Positions 33,813-42,029 are shown, numbered from the stretch's first letter. The stretch is DNA of 64,000 nt from Rhodoplanes sp. Z2-YC6860 (GCF_001579845.1 NZ_CP007440.1:4920029-4984028); one strand, 5' to 3'. Translations and numbers: made by a program. The notes: a model not told the origin generated them from the sequence alone.

Positions 33813-33850
33813 GGGCGACCGGTCCGAGAACGTGCCCGGACCGATCGCCC
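33813..33850 (-). terminator. Intrinsic terminator of the secreted-protein gene
   Basis: GGGCGACCGGTCCG (33813-33826) pairs with CGGACCGATCGCCC (33837-33850) with one mismatch. On the minus strand the stem is followed by CATTTTTTTG. A 14-bp GC-rich stem plus a T-run about 65 bases after the stop at 33916 is a classical Rho-independent terminator. Confidence 0.85.
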
Positions 33851-33915
33851 GATGGTGATGTCGATGAGCTAATGGCGTGCAGCCAAAAGCCTTCGGTCAT
33901 CGCACCAGTCGCGCA

Positions 33916-35604
33916 TCACTGTTGTGCCGTGACGACGCTTCCCGGCGTGAACGAAACACCACGGAGAACCTCACCGAAGCCCGCCGCTCGGGCCGTCGTA
34001 AAGCTCTCCGCTGCGGGAAGAGCGGTCGCCGCCAGATTGTCGGTGATCGTGACCAGCTTGTTCGGATCGGCACCCACGTCGCCGTTGCCGCTCACGGTCG
34101 AGGTGACGGCCCAGATCGTGGCGGTGCCGTCGCCGTTGACCCGGCCGGTGATGTTACGCAGGCCGTCGGTTGCGGGCGACCACGGGAGTCCGGTCTTCGG
34201 ATTAAGACCGGTGGGGTAGCCAGCCACGGTGTACGGCACGCCCAGGTTCAATCCAGCCTGCAGGATGTAGGCCTGCTTCCATTGTCCAAGGTTGTCGTCG
34301 AACACCCACTTCTGGAGTCCCGCCGTGGTCTGAGCGGCCGCAGCCGTGTATTGGCCCGCCGTTGCGCTGTATGTCTTCGTGCCGTTGCCTTCGTCCGCGA
34401 CATACGCCGTCTTGGCATTGGCAAACCAGATTCCGAACGGAAACGCGGTCTTGCTCTTCGTCGCCGTCGGAAAGCCCTTCAGAATGCACATGTTGTAGGG
34501 CGTGACGCCCTTCGTCTGAAGCGCCGAGGCGTCATAGACGATGGGCGAGCTTGGCAGGCTTGCCGATGGCGCCGGCAGTCCAACCCCTTGCGGGCACGCA
34601 AGAGGTTTGCCGTTGCCGTCGTACCCCGATGTGTCGACGAAGTAGAGCGTGTTGACTCCGTTGCTGCCGCTGCCCTTGGTGTAATAGAGGACATTTCCGA
34701 AGATGGTCAGACCGCGGAAGTTGGTGTCCTTGCCGATTTTGTCCGTCGCCAGCCCGAGCTGGGCGATGTTGAAGCTGCCGACCGGCGTCGGCAGATCCGG
34801 GTTTTGCGCGACGAGCGCCTTGGTTTCCGCATTCACGATCTGCGCGCCCGCGCCGATGATGATGCCGTTGGGCTGAGGATCGGATCCGGCGCCGGCGTTG
34901 CCGGCGGTGTAGAGCAGGCTTGCGCCGTTGCTGCTGTTCATGATCGCGGCGCGGCCGTTGTCGCCGCTATACGCGTTTGTTTTCGTGAAGTGGAATTTCC
35001 CGTGCTGGTCGACCTGCGCAACCACGCGATAGGACGTCCCGGTGTCCGGGTTGGTCGGATCGATGATCGCGGGCGTGTTGGTGTTGGACACGTCGAGCGC
35101 ATTGATCGGCGCAAGATATCCCATGAAGGTCACAAACCGCCCGTCGGTCGACAGGTTCAGCGCGAGCTCCGATTTGGAGGAGAAGCTGCCGGCCAAATGA
35201 TCCTTCGTCGGCGGCATGCCATTCTGTGAGCTGTTAGGCACCTCGATCGAGCTGATCAACGAGCCGTTCGGCTTCAGCTGATCCAGGATAATCCTGGTCG
35301 TGATGCCGAATTGTCCGTCGACCAACGCGTTGTTCCAGACCGCAGGGTATGTGCCGCTGTCGGTCGCAAGCACGCACGCCGAGGGCGCGCAGTTGGGCGG
35401 CAGTTGTGTCACGCCCGCTTTGACGTTGTCTGCGTTGTTGTCATAGACAACGCGGCTGACGAGCAAATTACCGGGCTGAAAAGCAGCGCCCTGATCGTCG
35501 GCGCGAGCGGACGAACCGCCGGACACACCCGACACAAGCATCGCGAGCGCGAACGCCGAGCGGTACTTCCGGTTTGAGAGTATGTGAGCTTTTGTAATCT
35601 GCAC
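33916..35604 (-). CDS. Large secreted protein of unknown function
   Basis: A 562-residue exported protein. The signal peptide ends SGVSGGSSARADDQ. The mature chain is rich in Gly, Asn, Thr and Ser, with blade-like beta motifs such as LALNLSTDGRFVTFMGYLAP, KGSGSNGVNTLYFVDTSGYD and GIWFANAKTAYVADEGNGTK, suggesting a beta-propeller. Four cysteines could form two disulfides. No enzyme motif is recognised. The start is a GTG after AGGGGATTG. Codon use is less GC-extreme than in neighbours, and it stands alone with its own terminator. This is compatible with later acquisition. Confidence 0.75.
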   Translation of the reverse strand: MQITKAHILSNRKYRSAFALAMLVSGVSGGSSARADDQGAAFQPGNLLVSRVVYDNNADNVKAGVTQLPPNCAPSACVLATDSGTYPAVWNNALVDGQFGITTRIILDQLKPNGSLISSIEVPNSSQNGMPPTKDHLAGSFSSKSELALNLSTDGRFVTFMGYLAPINALDVSNTNTPAIIDPTNPDTGTSYRVVAQVDQHGKFHFTKTNAYSGDNGRAAIMNSSNGASLLYTAGNAGAGSDPQPNGIIIGAGAQIVNAETKALVAQNPDLPTPVGSFNIAQLGLATDKIGKDTNFRGLTIFGNVLYYTKGSGSNGVNTLYFVDTSGYDGNGKPLACPQGVGLPAPSASLPSSPIVYDASALQTKGVTPYNMCILKGFPTATKSKTAFPFGIWFANAKTAYVADEGNGTKTYSATAGQYTAAAAQTTAGLQKWVFDDNLGQWKQAYILQAGLNLGVPYTVAGYPTGLNPKTGLPWSPATDGLRNITGRVNGDGTATIWAVTSTVSGNGDVGADPNKLVTITDNLAATALPAAESFTTARAAGFGEVLRGVSFTPGSVVTAQQ

Positions 35605-35929
35605 GGGTCAATCCCCTGTCTGTGGTGCTCTTGCAATGCGCCCCGCGGGGACCGTGCTGATCCGGTGTTACAGTTGTGAGACAGACGTGTGAAATAGGTT
35701 TCGCTTGAGACTGTTCCGCAATGCTGCGCGCTTATCGCCCGAACACACGCGCGACGAATGCTGATTGCCAGGGACTAAAGACGCGGTCGCGTGCGCCAAG
35801 CGCCTCGATCACATCATCGGCGATGACTGCGGATGAAATTCAATACCGAGTGTCTTTGCGAACCGACGGCGCTCGGTGGCCAACGGGCGAAGCTCGCCGC
35901 TTCGAAGCTGCCGCGAGCGATTCGCTAAT
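35605..35929. other. Intergenic, no intact gene
   Basis: This gap lies between the GST gene's stop and the start of the secreted-protein gene. It must contain the latter's promoter. A 31-codon open fragment on the minus strand (VIADDVIEALGARDRVF and onward) is too short and unrecognised to call. No hairpin or repeat stands out. Confidence 0.45.
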
Positions 35930-36544
35930 TTACTTTCCCTTGCACCGCTCGCTTGCGCGCTGAAAGGCTGGTCGTGCCTGCAACCGACCCTGGTAGTCGC
36001 TGAGCTTTGGCGACGGTTTGCCTCCGAGCGCACCTTGCCAGGTGCCGATGCCGCAACTGACCGAAATGTCGGCGAGCGTCAGCGCGCCCCCGACGAGATA
36101 GTGGTCCTCCCCGAGGGAACGCTCCGTGTGGTTGAGGGCACGCTTTAAACGCTGCTCCAACCCGTTCACCGACCAGTTTCGCTTGTCAGCATCAGCAGCC
36201 ATGAAATGGGCTGCAAGCAGTGGATTGAGACTCATCCCGATCTCAGTCTCCCCGAAAACCGTCCATTGCAGACACCGGGCAAAGTGGGCCGGTTCTCTGG
36301 ACGGCAGCAGCGCCGTCGGCCCATGCGTTTGCGCGAGATAGAGCATGATAGCGACGGACTCACTGAGGACGACGTCGCTGCCATCCTCCAGCAGCGGCAC
36401 GGTCCCCAATGGGTTTAGCGCCCGGTACGCGTCGGGAACCGGATAGCCGTAGTTTTGGACCGAATAGGTGAGCCCCATTTCCTCGCATAGCCACATGGCA
36501 CGCAAACCGCGCAAGCCACCCACAAAATTGTGAATTGTCATCAT
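35930..36544 (-). CDS. Glutathione S-transferase family protein
   Basis: A 204-residue GST. The N-terminal thioredoxin-like domain shows FVGGLRGLRAMWLCEEMGLT and NPLGTVPLLEDGSDVVLSES, where the cis-Pro and the SES glutathione-binding motif are visible. The helical C-terminal domain contains YLVGGALTLADISVSCGIGT. Substrate unknown. It is the third gene of an operon after the ArsR regulator and the AHSA1-domain gene, which suggests induced detoxification. The gap to the AHSA1 gene is 26 bases. Confidence 0.88.
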   Translation of the reverse strand: MMTIHNFVGGLRGLRAMWLCEEMGLTYSVQNYGYPVPDAYRALNPLGTVPLLEDGSDVVLSESVAIMLYLAQTHGPTALLPSREPAHFARCLQWTVFGETEIGMSLNPLLAAHFMAADADKRNWSVNGLEQRLKRALNHTERSLGEDHYLVGGALTLADISVSCGIGTWQGALGGKPSPKLSDYQGRLQARPAFQRASERCKGK

Positions 36545-36570
36545 CGCTTGGGCTCTCGTGTTGAGGTCGT

Positions 36571-37035
36571 TCAGATCACTGTCTCAAGCCGGGCGTAGCT
36601 GGCCTCCATGCCGTGCTCCATGCCGCTGGCGAGCATCGCCGTGCGGGTCGCCGCATCTGGAAGCGTCATCCGCATGGTCATCAGCGTTCCCCCGCCCTCC
36701 CTGGCGAAAGTCGTGACCACATGATTGTCCGGCGTCGTATTGGGCATGTGCATCCGCTCGACGTGAACGATGCGGCTATACGGCGTCAACTCGATGAACT
36801 CGCCGGTGAGATAGAATCCGCCACCCTTGCCGTCGTCCCATTCGTAGCGAATCTTGCCGCCAGGCCTTGCATCGCAAATGCACACCGGCATGGACCAGCC
36901 TTCCGGCCCCAACAACCAGCGCTGGATCAGCGCAGGCTCCGTGTGTGCGCGATAGACGTCTTGAGGCGGCGCGGCGAAGCGACGCGTCACCACCACAAAG
37001 CGGTCGCCTTCGGTTTCGATCTTCAATTTGGCCAC
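36571..37035 (-). CDS. AHSA1/SRPBCC-domain protein
   Basis: A 154-residue START/Bet v1-fold protein of the AHSA1 type. It reads RFVVVTRRFAAPPQDVYRAH, then EPALIQRWLLGPEGWSMPVC and GGKIRYEWDDGKGGGFYLTG, with EREGGGTLMTMRMTLP-like strands near the end. The start is GTG at 37035, two bases after the ArsR stop codon; the GGAGGAAA ribosome site is inside the end of arsR. ArsR plus AHSA1 pairs are frequent and the AHSA1 partner may bind a hydrophobic ligand. Its role is not established. Confidence 0.9.
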   Translation of the reverse strand: MAKLKIETEGDRFVVVTRRFAAPPQDVYRAHTEPALIQRWLLGPEGWSMPVCICDARPGGKIRYEWDDGKGGGFYLTGEFIELTPYSRIVHVERMHMPNTTPDNHVVTTFAREGGGTLMTMRMTLPDAATRTAMLASGMEHGMEASYARLETVI

Positions 37036-37036
37036 G

Positions 37037-37369
37037 TCATTTCCTCCGTCGCTTTGTCTTCATGCCGGCTAGAACGTCGTCCAGCCGGTCGTAATTTTTG
37101 GCCAAGGCCTTGCGCAGCACGCTGAGCCACTGGTCAATCTCGGCTACCCCGTCAGCAGCGAGCCGGCATGGCCGCTTGGTCCCCTCGATGCGCCGGACAA
37201 TAAGGCCCGCGCCTTCAAGTACCTTCAGATGCCGGGAGATCGCGGGCTGCGTGAGCTCGAATGGCTCAGCGAGTTCCATCACCGTCGCTTCTCCAAGTGC
37301 GAGGCGCGACAGCAGCGCACGACGGGTCGGGTCAGCCAGCGCTGCGAATGCGGTGTCGAGATTGGGCAT
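37037..37369 (-). CDS. ArsR-family transcriptional regulator
   Basis: A 110-residue winged-helix repressor: FAALADPTRRALLSRLALGE, then PFELTQPAISRHLKVLEGAG (recognition helix) and LIVRRIEGTKRPCRLAADGV. It lacks the ELCVCDL metal-binding motif of classical ArsR/SmtB sensors, so a non-metal signal is likely. It heads the operon with the AHSA1 and GST genes. A perfect palindrome directly upstream (37384-37407) is its probable own operator. Confidence 0.92.
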   Translation of the reverse strand: MPNLDTAFAALADPTRRALLSRLALGEATVMELAEPFELTQPAISRHLKVLEGAGLIVRRIEGTKRPCRLAADGVAEIDQWLSVLRKALAKNYDRLDDVLAGMKTKRRRK

Positions 37370-37383
37370 GTAAAACCCGCTTA

Positions 37384-37407
37384 TTATATAACAAATATGT
37401 TATATAA
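37384..37407. promoter_or_regulatory. Perfect AT-rich palindrome, probable ArsR operator
   Basis: TTATATAACA (37384-37393) and TGTTATATAA (37398-37407) are perfect complements around AATA. The site lies 15 bases before the arsR start codon and stands out from the surrounding GC-rich DNA. ArsR-family operators are typically imperfect AT-rich palindromes overlapping the promoter. The TATATAA elements could also serve as the -10. Confidence 0.7.
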
Positions 37408-37558
37408 ACGGGTGCGCATGGTCAAGAGCGCACTGCCTGAGGGCTCAGATTGGCCGTTGAGGTGACGAAGGCCGGGAAACGGGTGACGCGGGCTGAGTTC
37501 GCTGGAGGGGTCTCACAAGATTTGCAGTAGAAAACCAAGAGCGCTCGACCGGTTTCAA

Positions 37559-37801
37559 TCAACCAGCGTCCTGGCTCGCTTCGCCATCAACACGTCGCGC
37601 GCTTTCAAGACATTGCGTGAGAGCATTCACATGATTGCCGTCCGCGTCCTCATTGGCGTAGATGCCCACGCACCGGTCTGGAAGTTTGACAGAAATGCCG
37701 CGCGCGAAACGCAGACATCGCGGTGAACATATTCAGCACCCTTCTGAGAGACATCGATCCCATCCGGATTTTTGTTCTTGATACGTTCACGAATATCGCT
37801 T
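37559..37801 (-). pseudogene. Possible frameshifted small-gene remnant
   Basis: Two minus-strand frames join imperfectly. One runs LSDIRERIKNKNPDGIDVSQ and KGAEYVHRDVCVSRAAF. The other continues RGISVKLPDRCVGIYANEDA and DGNHVNALTQCLESARRVDG before a stop at 37559. Together they read like one short protein broken by a frameshift near 37690-37710. No homologue is recognised, so this may be chance. Confidence 0.3.
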
Positions 37802-37987
37802 AGACGCGATTCTGTCTTGCACCGTCGAAGGCGTCGTCGATCGCGACGCCGGATGACGGAGCAAGACGCGGCCGCCGACAACGCGGACCGCGGATGGAGC
37901 GCCAGGAGGCGCCGGGCTCTTCGCACGGGCCCGCGCGCCCCGGGACCCCCACTGCCCTCACAGCTTTGGGTCCCGGAAGCTCGGCGC

Positions 37988-38040
37988 GCAGGCCGGCCGA
38001 TCGCAAGGCTGGCCTGACGGAGCCTCGCAAGCTCCGTGGC
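37988..38040. repeat. Two adjacent hairpins sharing a TCGCAA loop
   Basis: AGGCCGGCC (37990-37998) pairs with GGCTGGCCT (38008-38016) with one G-T. ACGGAGC (38017-38023) pairs perfectly with GCTCCGT (38031-38037). Both loops contain TCGCAA. The flanks (37800-38130) hold more GC-rich inverted repeats. The arrangement suggests a dispersed palindromic repeat or a structured leader ahead of the nitroreductase gene. Confidence 0.5.
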
Positions 38041-38228
38041 GCCTCCCGGCGCTCCATTCCTTTCCCGTTCGGGAGAGAGAAGGAAAACAGGGAGACGGGC
38101 GCACCCGGGCGTCCGAAAACAAAACCCCGGGCCAGCGGAGCGTTGGCTGAGCGCATCTCAACACTTGGAGCATCTCAAATTGTGTCCCGGGTTGGCGCGT
38201 GATAGGCGCAAGGCAAAATGGAGTTCGC

Positions 38229-38801
38229 ATGCCTGAGGCCATCGACCTTCTGAAAACCCGGCGTTCGGTGAAGCCGATCGAGCTGTCCGGTCCGGGGCCC
38301 ACTCCCGAACAGATCGCTACGTTGCTCACCGTGGCATCGCGCGTGCCCGACCACGGCAAGCTCACGCCTTGGCGCTTCATCGTGTTCGAGGGCGATGCGC
38401 GGCTGAAGGCCGGCGAAAAGATCGCCGAGATCTTCAAGCTGAACCGGCCGGACGCCACGCCCGACCAGGTCGAGATGGAAGGCAAGCGGCTCGCCCGTGC
38501 GCCGCTCGTGATCGCGGTGGTGAGCCGCGCCGGTCCGCACGTGAAAATCCCCGAGTGGGAGCAAGTGCTTTCGGCGGGCGCCGCCGCGACCAGTCTGGTG
38601 TTTGCGGCCCATGCGCTGGGCTTTGCCGCGAACTGGCTCACCGAATGGTACGCCTATGACCGCCGCGTGCTCGATGCGCTGGGGCTTGCGCCGAACGAGA
38701 AGATCGCGGGCTTCGTCCATATCGGCCGGACCACCAAGGCCTCGGAGGACCGCCCGCGTCCGCCGCTGCATGATATTGTGTCGCGCTACGGCGCAGGCTG
38801 A
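38229..38801 (+). CDS. Nitroreductase family protein (YdjA-like)
   Basis: A 190-residue FMN-dependent oxidoreductase. It opens AIDLLKTRRSVKPIELSGPG, where the Arg-Arg-Ser binds the FMN phosphate. RVPDHGKLTPWRFIVFEGDA and LSAGAAATSLVFAAHALGFA are typical blocks, and GFVHIGRTTKASEDRPRPP closes the fold. Its size fits the minimal YdjA subgroup. The natural substrate is unknown. GGAG precedes the ATG at 38229. A flavin reductase-like gene follows after 42 bases, suggesting a flavin-related operon. Confidence 0.9.
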   Translation: MPEAIDLLKTRRSVKPIELSGPGPTPEQIATLLTVASRVPDHGKLTPWRFIVFEGDARLKAGEKIAEIFKLNRPDATPDQVEMEGKRLARAPLVIAVVSRAGPHVKIPEWEQVLSAGAAATSLVFAAHALGFAANWLTEWYAYDRRVLDALGLAPNEKIAGFVHIGRTTKASEDRPRPPLHDIVSRYGAG

Positions 38802-38843
38802 AATGGTCCGCCAAGAGTTCTCCTTCAGGAATTGCCGCATCCC

Positions 38844-39461
38844 ATGTTCTACGACACCCGCAAGAACGACCACGGCCTGCCCTACAATCCGTTCAAGGCG
38901 ATCGTGACGCCGCGCCCGATCGGCTGGATCACCTCGATGAGCGCGAAGGGCGAGGTCAACCTCGCGCCCTACTCGTTCTTCAACGGCATCACCGACAAGC
39001 CGCCGATCGTGATGTTCTCGAGTGAAGGCGCAAAGGATTCGGTCGCGTTCGCCGAAGAGACGAAAGAGTTCGTGTGCAGTCTCGCGACCTTCGACCTGCG
39101 CGACCAGATGAACGGCACGTCGGCGCCGTTGCCGCGCGGCGAAAGCGAGATGAGGTTCACGGGCCTGGAGCCCGCGCCGTCACAGCTCGTGAAGCCGCCG
39201 CGCGTTGCGGCCTCGCCGTGCGCGCTGGAATGCAAATGGCTGCAGACGGTGCGGCTCCACGACGTCGAAGGCCAGCAGCTCGAGCGCTACGTCGTGTTCG
39301 GCCAGGCGATCGGCGTCTACATCGACGACCGCTTCATCAGGAACGGCCGGCTCGACACCGCGGCGATGAAGCCGATCGCGCGCTGCGGCTATGACGAATA
39401 CGCCGTGGTCGAGAGCGTGTTCAAGATGACCCGCCCGCCCGGCGGCGGCAAGAACGCGTGA
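38844..39461 (+). CDS. Flavin reductase-like (FMN-binding split barrel) protein
   Basis: A 205-residue split-barrel flavoprotein. PFKAIVTPRPIGWITSMSAK and GEVNLAPYSFFNGITDKPPI are the FMN-binding blocks of the flavin reductase-like family. FAEETKEFVCSLATFDLRDQ and VVFGQAIGVYIDDRFI follow. It may reduce flavin for a monooxygenase or act as a chaperone-like flavoprotein. It is co-oriented with the nitroreductase gene. The ATG at 38844 is chosen; a TTG at 38832 is in frame but sits directly against the AGGA. Confidence 0.9.
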   Translation: MFYDTRKNDHGLPYNPFKAIVTPRPIGWITSMSAKGEVNLAPYSFFNGITDKPPIVMFSSEGAKDSVAFAEETKEFVCSLATFDLRDQMNGTSAPLPRGESEMRFTGLEPAPSQLVKPPRVAASPCALECKWLQTVRLHDVEGQQLERYVVFGQAIGVYIDDRFIRNGRLDTAAMKPIARCGYDEYAVVESVFKMTRPPGGGKNA

Positions 39462-39466
39462 GGCCC

Positions 39467-39506
39467 GTTCGCGCTGGCGAGCCGAAGGCGAGCGGCCAGC
39501 GCGAAC
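39467..39506. terminator. 12-bp hairpin between convergent genes (repeat type A)
   Basis: GTTCGCGCTGGC (39467-39478) pairs perfectly with GCCAGCGCGAAC (39495-39506). It lies between the flavin-reductase gene (plus) and the CBS gene (minus). A closely similar copy occurs at 55056-55087, so it may be a mobile palindromic repeat used as a terminator. Confidence 0.6.
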
Positions 39507-39521
39507 TTGTAACGGGAAGGC

Positions 39522-39953
39522 TCAGGCGGTTTGAATGTATTCGCGGAGCACCGACTGCTCGTGCTCCATCTCGTGCAGGCGATGCTTGACCACGTCGCCG
39601 ATCGAGATGATGCCGGCGAGCCGGCCCTGCTCCACCACGGGCAGGTGGCGGAATTTGCCTTGCGTCATCCGCTCCATCACCGAAACCACGGTGTCGGTCA
39701 TGGTGCAGGTCGTGACTCGGCGCGTCATGACATCGGTCAGCGACAGGTCGAGCGAGGCCGGACCGTGAGCGGCAAGCTCCTGTACGATGTCGCGCTCCGA
39801 CACGATGCCGACGATGCGCCGGTCGGCACCGGTCACGACCAGCGCGCCGATCGCATGCTCGGCGAGCAGTCTGGTCGCATCCGCGAGTTTCTTGGTGGGC
39901 TCGATGGTCAGAACATCGGTGCCCTTTTTCGACAGAATGGCTTTGACGGTCAT
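39522..39953 (-). CDS. CBS-domain pair protein
   Basis: A 143-residue protein of two CBS domains. Domain 1 includes ADATRLLAEHAIGALVVTGA and RRIVGIVSERDIVQELA. Domain 2 includes DTVVSVMERMTQGKFRHLPV and VEQGRLAGIISIGDVVKHRL. A short helical tail with MEHEQSVLREYIQTA follows. CBS pairs bind adenosine nucleotides and sense energy state; the partner here is unknown. GGGAGCG precedes the ATG. It is probably a single gene. Confidence 0.92.
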   Translation of the reverse strand: MTVKAILSKKGTDVLTIEPTKKLADATRLLAEHAIGALVVTGADRRIVGIVSERDIVQELAAHGPASLDLSLTDVMTRRVTTCTMTDTVVSVMERMTQGKFRHLPVVEQGRLAGIISIGDVVKHRLHEMEHEQSVLREYIQTA

Positions 39954-40138
39954 TGAGGTCGCTCCCTGTGCACGCCCCGTCCCGCAGCCTCCTGGATTGG
40001 TACCGTAGACTCGGAGAGCCGCGGTCGGATTGCCAATACGCTAGCGCGATAACGCCGCGAGGTGGGTCAGGGTTGCTGACAGGAACAGCGGGCGTGCGCG
40101 CCAGCCATGCGGTGCGCGCCTGACAACGCCATTGCGCC

Positions 40139-40912
40139 TCAATGGATTGTGGAATCGCCCGGCAGGGATATGAAATCATCCGGCGGAAACAGGCGCGGCG
40201 GCGGATCGAATGCCGAGAACAGCAGCAGGCCTGCGAAAAAGCCGCCGACATGGGCTTCCCACGCGACCGCCTGGCCGGCGGTGCCTGGCAGCGACAGCGA
40301 GCCGAGCCCGAACAGCAGATTGAGGCAGAACCACACGCCGACGAAGGTGACGACGCGCGGATTTCGCAACGCAGCAAGAAGCGGCGCGGCCGGCACGAAG
40401 TCGGCGTACTCGCGGTTGCGGTGCCACATGTCGAGCGAGCCACCGGGCTCGAAGGCAAAGCGGGCGGCAGCGCCCATCATGCCGGAGATGCCGGCCGAGA
40501 TACCGACCATCGGGCTGCGCTCGCCGGCGTGCATCACAAGATACGCAAGCGCGCCGGCCGCGACCGTCACAGCAAGGAACGCAAGGAAACGCATGACGCC
40601 GAAGCGCCGCGCCACCGGGCTGCCGAAGGCGAGCAGCGACACCGCATTGAAACCGAAGTGCGTCCAGTCCGCGTGCAGCAGCGCGTAGGTGAAGAAGGTC
40701 CAGACCTCGGCGCCCGAGCCGCCGGGATAAACTCCTTCGGTCAGCAGCGAACTGTCGTAGCGCGCCGGCACAAAAGCGAGCGACCACACCAGCGTGGCGT
40801 CGGTCGCATCCGACAGCACGTATTCGCGCACCGCGTGAAGGAGGCCCAGCACCAGCAGCACCGCGACGACAACACCCGGGACATTGAGGATCGGTTCGCG
40901 CCGCTGGTCCAA
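40139..40912 (-). CDS. Rhomboid-family intramembrane serine protease
   Basis: A 257-residue membrane protein with six to seven helices. The rhomboid HxxxN is in LLHADWTHFGFNAVSLLAFG. The catalytic Ser is in SPMVGISAGISGMMGAAARF (GISAG). The catalytic His is in AVAWEAHVGGFFAGLLLF. All three catalytic elements are present, so activity is expected. The start is a TTG preceded by CAGGAGTTGTT. The substrate is unknown. Confidence 0.92.
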   Translation of the reverse strand: MDQRREPILNVPGVVVAVLLVLGLLHAVREYVLSDATDATLVWSLAFVPARYDSSLLTEGVYPGGSGAEVWTFFTYALLHADWTHFGFNAVSLLAFGSPVARRFGVMRFLAFLAVTVAAGALAYLVMHAGERSPMVGISAGISGMMGAAARFAFEPGGSLDMWHRNREYADFVPAAPLLAALRNPRVVTFVGVWFCLNLLFGLGSLSLPGTAGQAVAWEAHVGGFFAGLLLFSAFDPPPRLFPPDDFISLPGDSTIH

Positions 40913-41387
40913 AACAACTCCTGAAGATCGAACGCCTTAGCAGAGGAACCCGGCGCTGGCGCCTTGGTAAGCGAGACCGGCTGAGCAATCAAATAAAGAA
41001 ACCGGCCCAAAAGCAGGTGGGGAAAACAAGAAAAACGGCCAAATAAAAAAGGGCAAAGAAAAAGGGCAAAGAAAAAGAGAGAGCCGCGAGGCCCTCCCTT
41101 TCCGTCACATCCCCTTCTCCCCGAAGGAACAAGTGCGCCTGCGCTCAGTCAGCGCCGGCAAAGTCAGTGTGGATCGAGGGCGACCGTAGGCGCGCGATCT
41201 GCCGCTGCCAACCGCGGGCGCGATTTAACGCTAACGCGCGAGAGGCGCGGCGCGCTCACGCCAAAACCACCTCACGGCACATGCCCTGCTCCGTCGCCTG
41301 CCAACGCAGCGAGGCGTGGCGCGCCTGTCCCAGCCGGGGACGCGCGCTGCGCCAAGACAGGACACAAGGCAGGACAAAGGGCAGGAA
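40913..41387. other. Intergenic between divergent genes with an A-rich tandem repeat
   Basis: This 475-base divergent region holds the promoters of the rhomboid gene (minus) and the PAS gene (plus). It includes a purine-rich A-tract block around 41010-41077 with a 13-bp tandem repeat. Apart from this block I see no conserved element or gene. Confidence 0.5.
41046..41077. repeat. 13-bp tandem repeat in an A-rich tract
   Basis: AAAAAGGGCAAAG occurs at 41046-41058 and 41059-41071, with a partial third copy to 41077. The block lies in A-rich DNA unlike the flanks. It could be a slippage-prone tract or a curved promoter-upstream element. Confidence 0.7.
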
Positions 41388-41975
41388 ATGAAACACCCGT
41401 CCAACCGTGAGCTCTACGAGTATTGGAACCAGCGACGCGGTGACCGCCTTGCGCCCGAGCGCGGCGAGATCGAGCCCGGGGCGATCCGCTCCATTCTGGG
41501 CGACACGTTCGTGCTGGAAATGAATGGCGTGAACAACGCGACGTTCCGATTGGCCGGTACGCGGCTGTGCGCGCTGTTCGCGCGGGAACTCAAGGGCGAG
41601 AGCTTCACGCGGCTCTGGGAGCGCACCGGCCAGACCGCGATGCGGGAGCTGATTGCCGTGGTGATGGACGAGAAGGTTGGCGTGGTGGCGAGTGTTTCGG
41701 GCGCGACCTCGGACGACCTCCTTCAGCCCGTCGGCCTGGAACTGCTGCTGCTGCCGCTCGCCGCGGAACATCGTGGCGACGCGCGGGTGATCGGTGCGCT
41801 GGCGCCGATGTCGGCTCCATATTGGCTTGGCGCCAAGCCAATCGGCCCACTGACGCTCGGCATGTTCCGGCATCTCGGTCCGATGGTCGACACAACGGCG
41901 GCGCCGCGATTACGCCCGGCCGCCGGCCGGTTGCGGCACGGTCTTACCGTCCACGAAGGCGGCCGCACGACGTAG
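41388..41975 (+). CDS. PAS-domain (PF07310-type) protein
   Basis: A 195-residue protein of the alphaproteobacterial PAS_5 group. The N-terminus reads NRELYEYWNQRRGDRLAPER, then GAIRSILGDTFVLEMNGVNN and ATFRLAGTRLCALFARELKG. The C-terminal part has LELLLLPLAAEHRGDARVIG and GALAPMSAPYWLG. It is a single PAS domain with no output domain. It precedes a PilZ protein gene and a LapG-like peptidase gene on the same strand. This suggests a c-di-GMP-related surface-control module. AGGAA precedes the ATG. Confidence 0.85.
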   Translation: MKHPSNRELYEYWNQRRGDRLAPERGEIEPGAIRSILGDTFVLEMNGVNNATFRLAGTRLCALFARELKGESFTRLWERTGQTAMRELIAVVMDEKVGVVASVSGATSDDLLQPVGLELLLLPLAAEHRGDARVIGALAPMSAPYWLGAKPIGPLTLGMFRHLGPMVDTTAAPRLRPAAGRLRHGLTVHEGGRTT

Positions 41976-42029
41976 CGCTTGCTCGACCATGAGCTGCCTT
42001 TATGGAGCATTACAACGTCACGCTTGCAG

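Larger units (their letters stand above)
33464..33915. other. Intergenic: NikR site, nickel-transporter promoter and a terminator
   Basis: The gap separates two minus-strand genes. From right to left it holds the terminator of the secreted-protein gene (33813-33850), a stretch without clear signals, and the NikR-type operator with an overlapping promoter (33578-33619). A leader of about 115 bases follows before the transporter. No further gene is supported. Confidence 0.6.
37370..38228. other. Long intergenic stretch: operator, gene remnant, GC-rich structured region
   Basis: An 859-base gap without an intact gene. From left: the ArsR operator (37384-37407); a possible broken gene on the minus strand (about 37559-37801); and from about 37800 to 38200 a very GC-rich segment with several hairpins (see separate entries). 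The nitroreductase promoter must lie at the right end. Translations of the GC-rich part resemble nothing I recognise. Confidence 0.5.

Noticed and set aside
35740-35850. Short minus-strand open fragment (VIADDVIEALGARDRVF and following)
   Set aside because: Only about 31 codons, no start or ribosome site and no recognised family; chance or an old remnant cannot be told apart.
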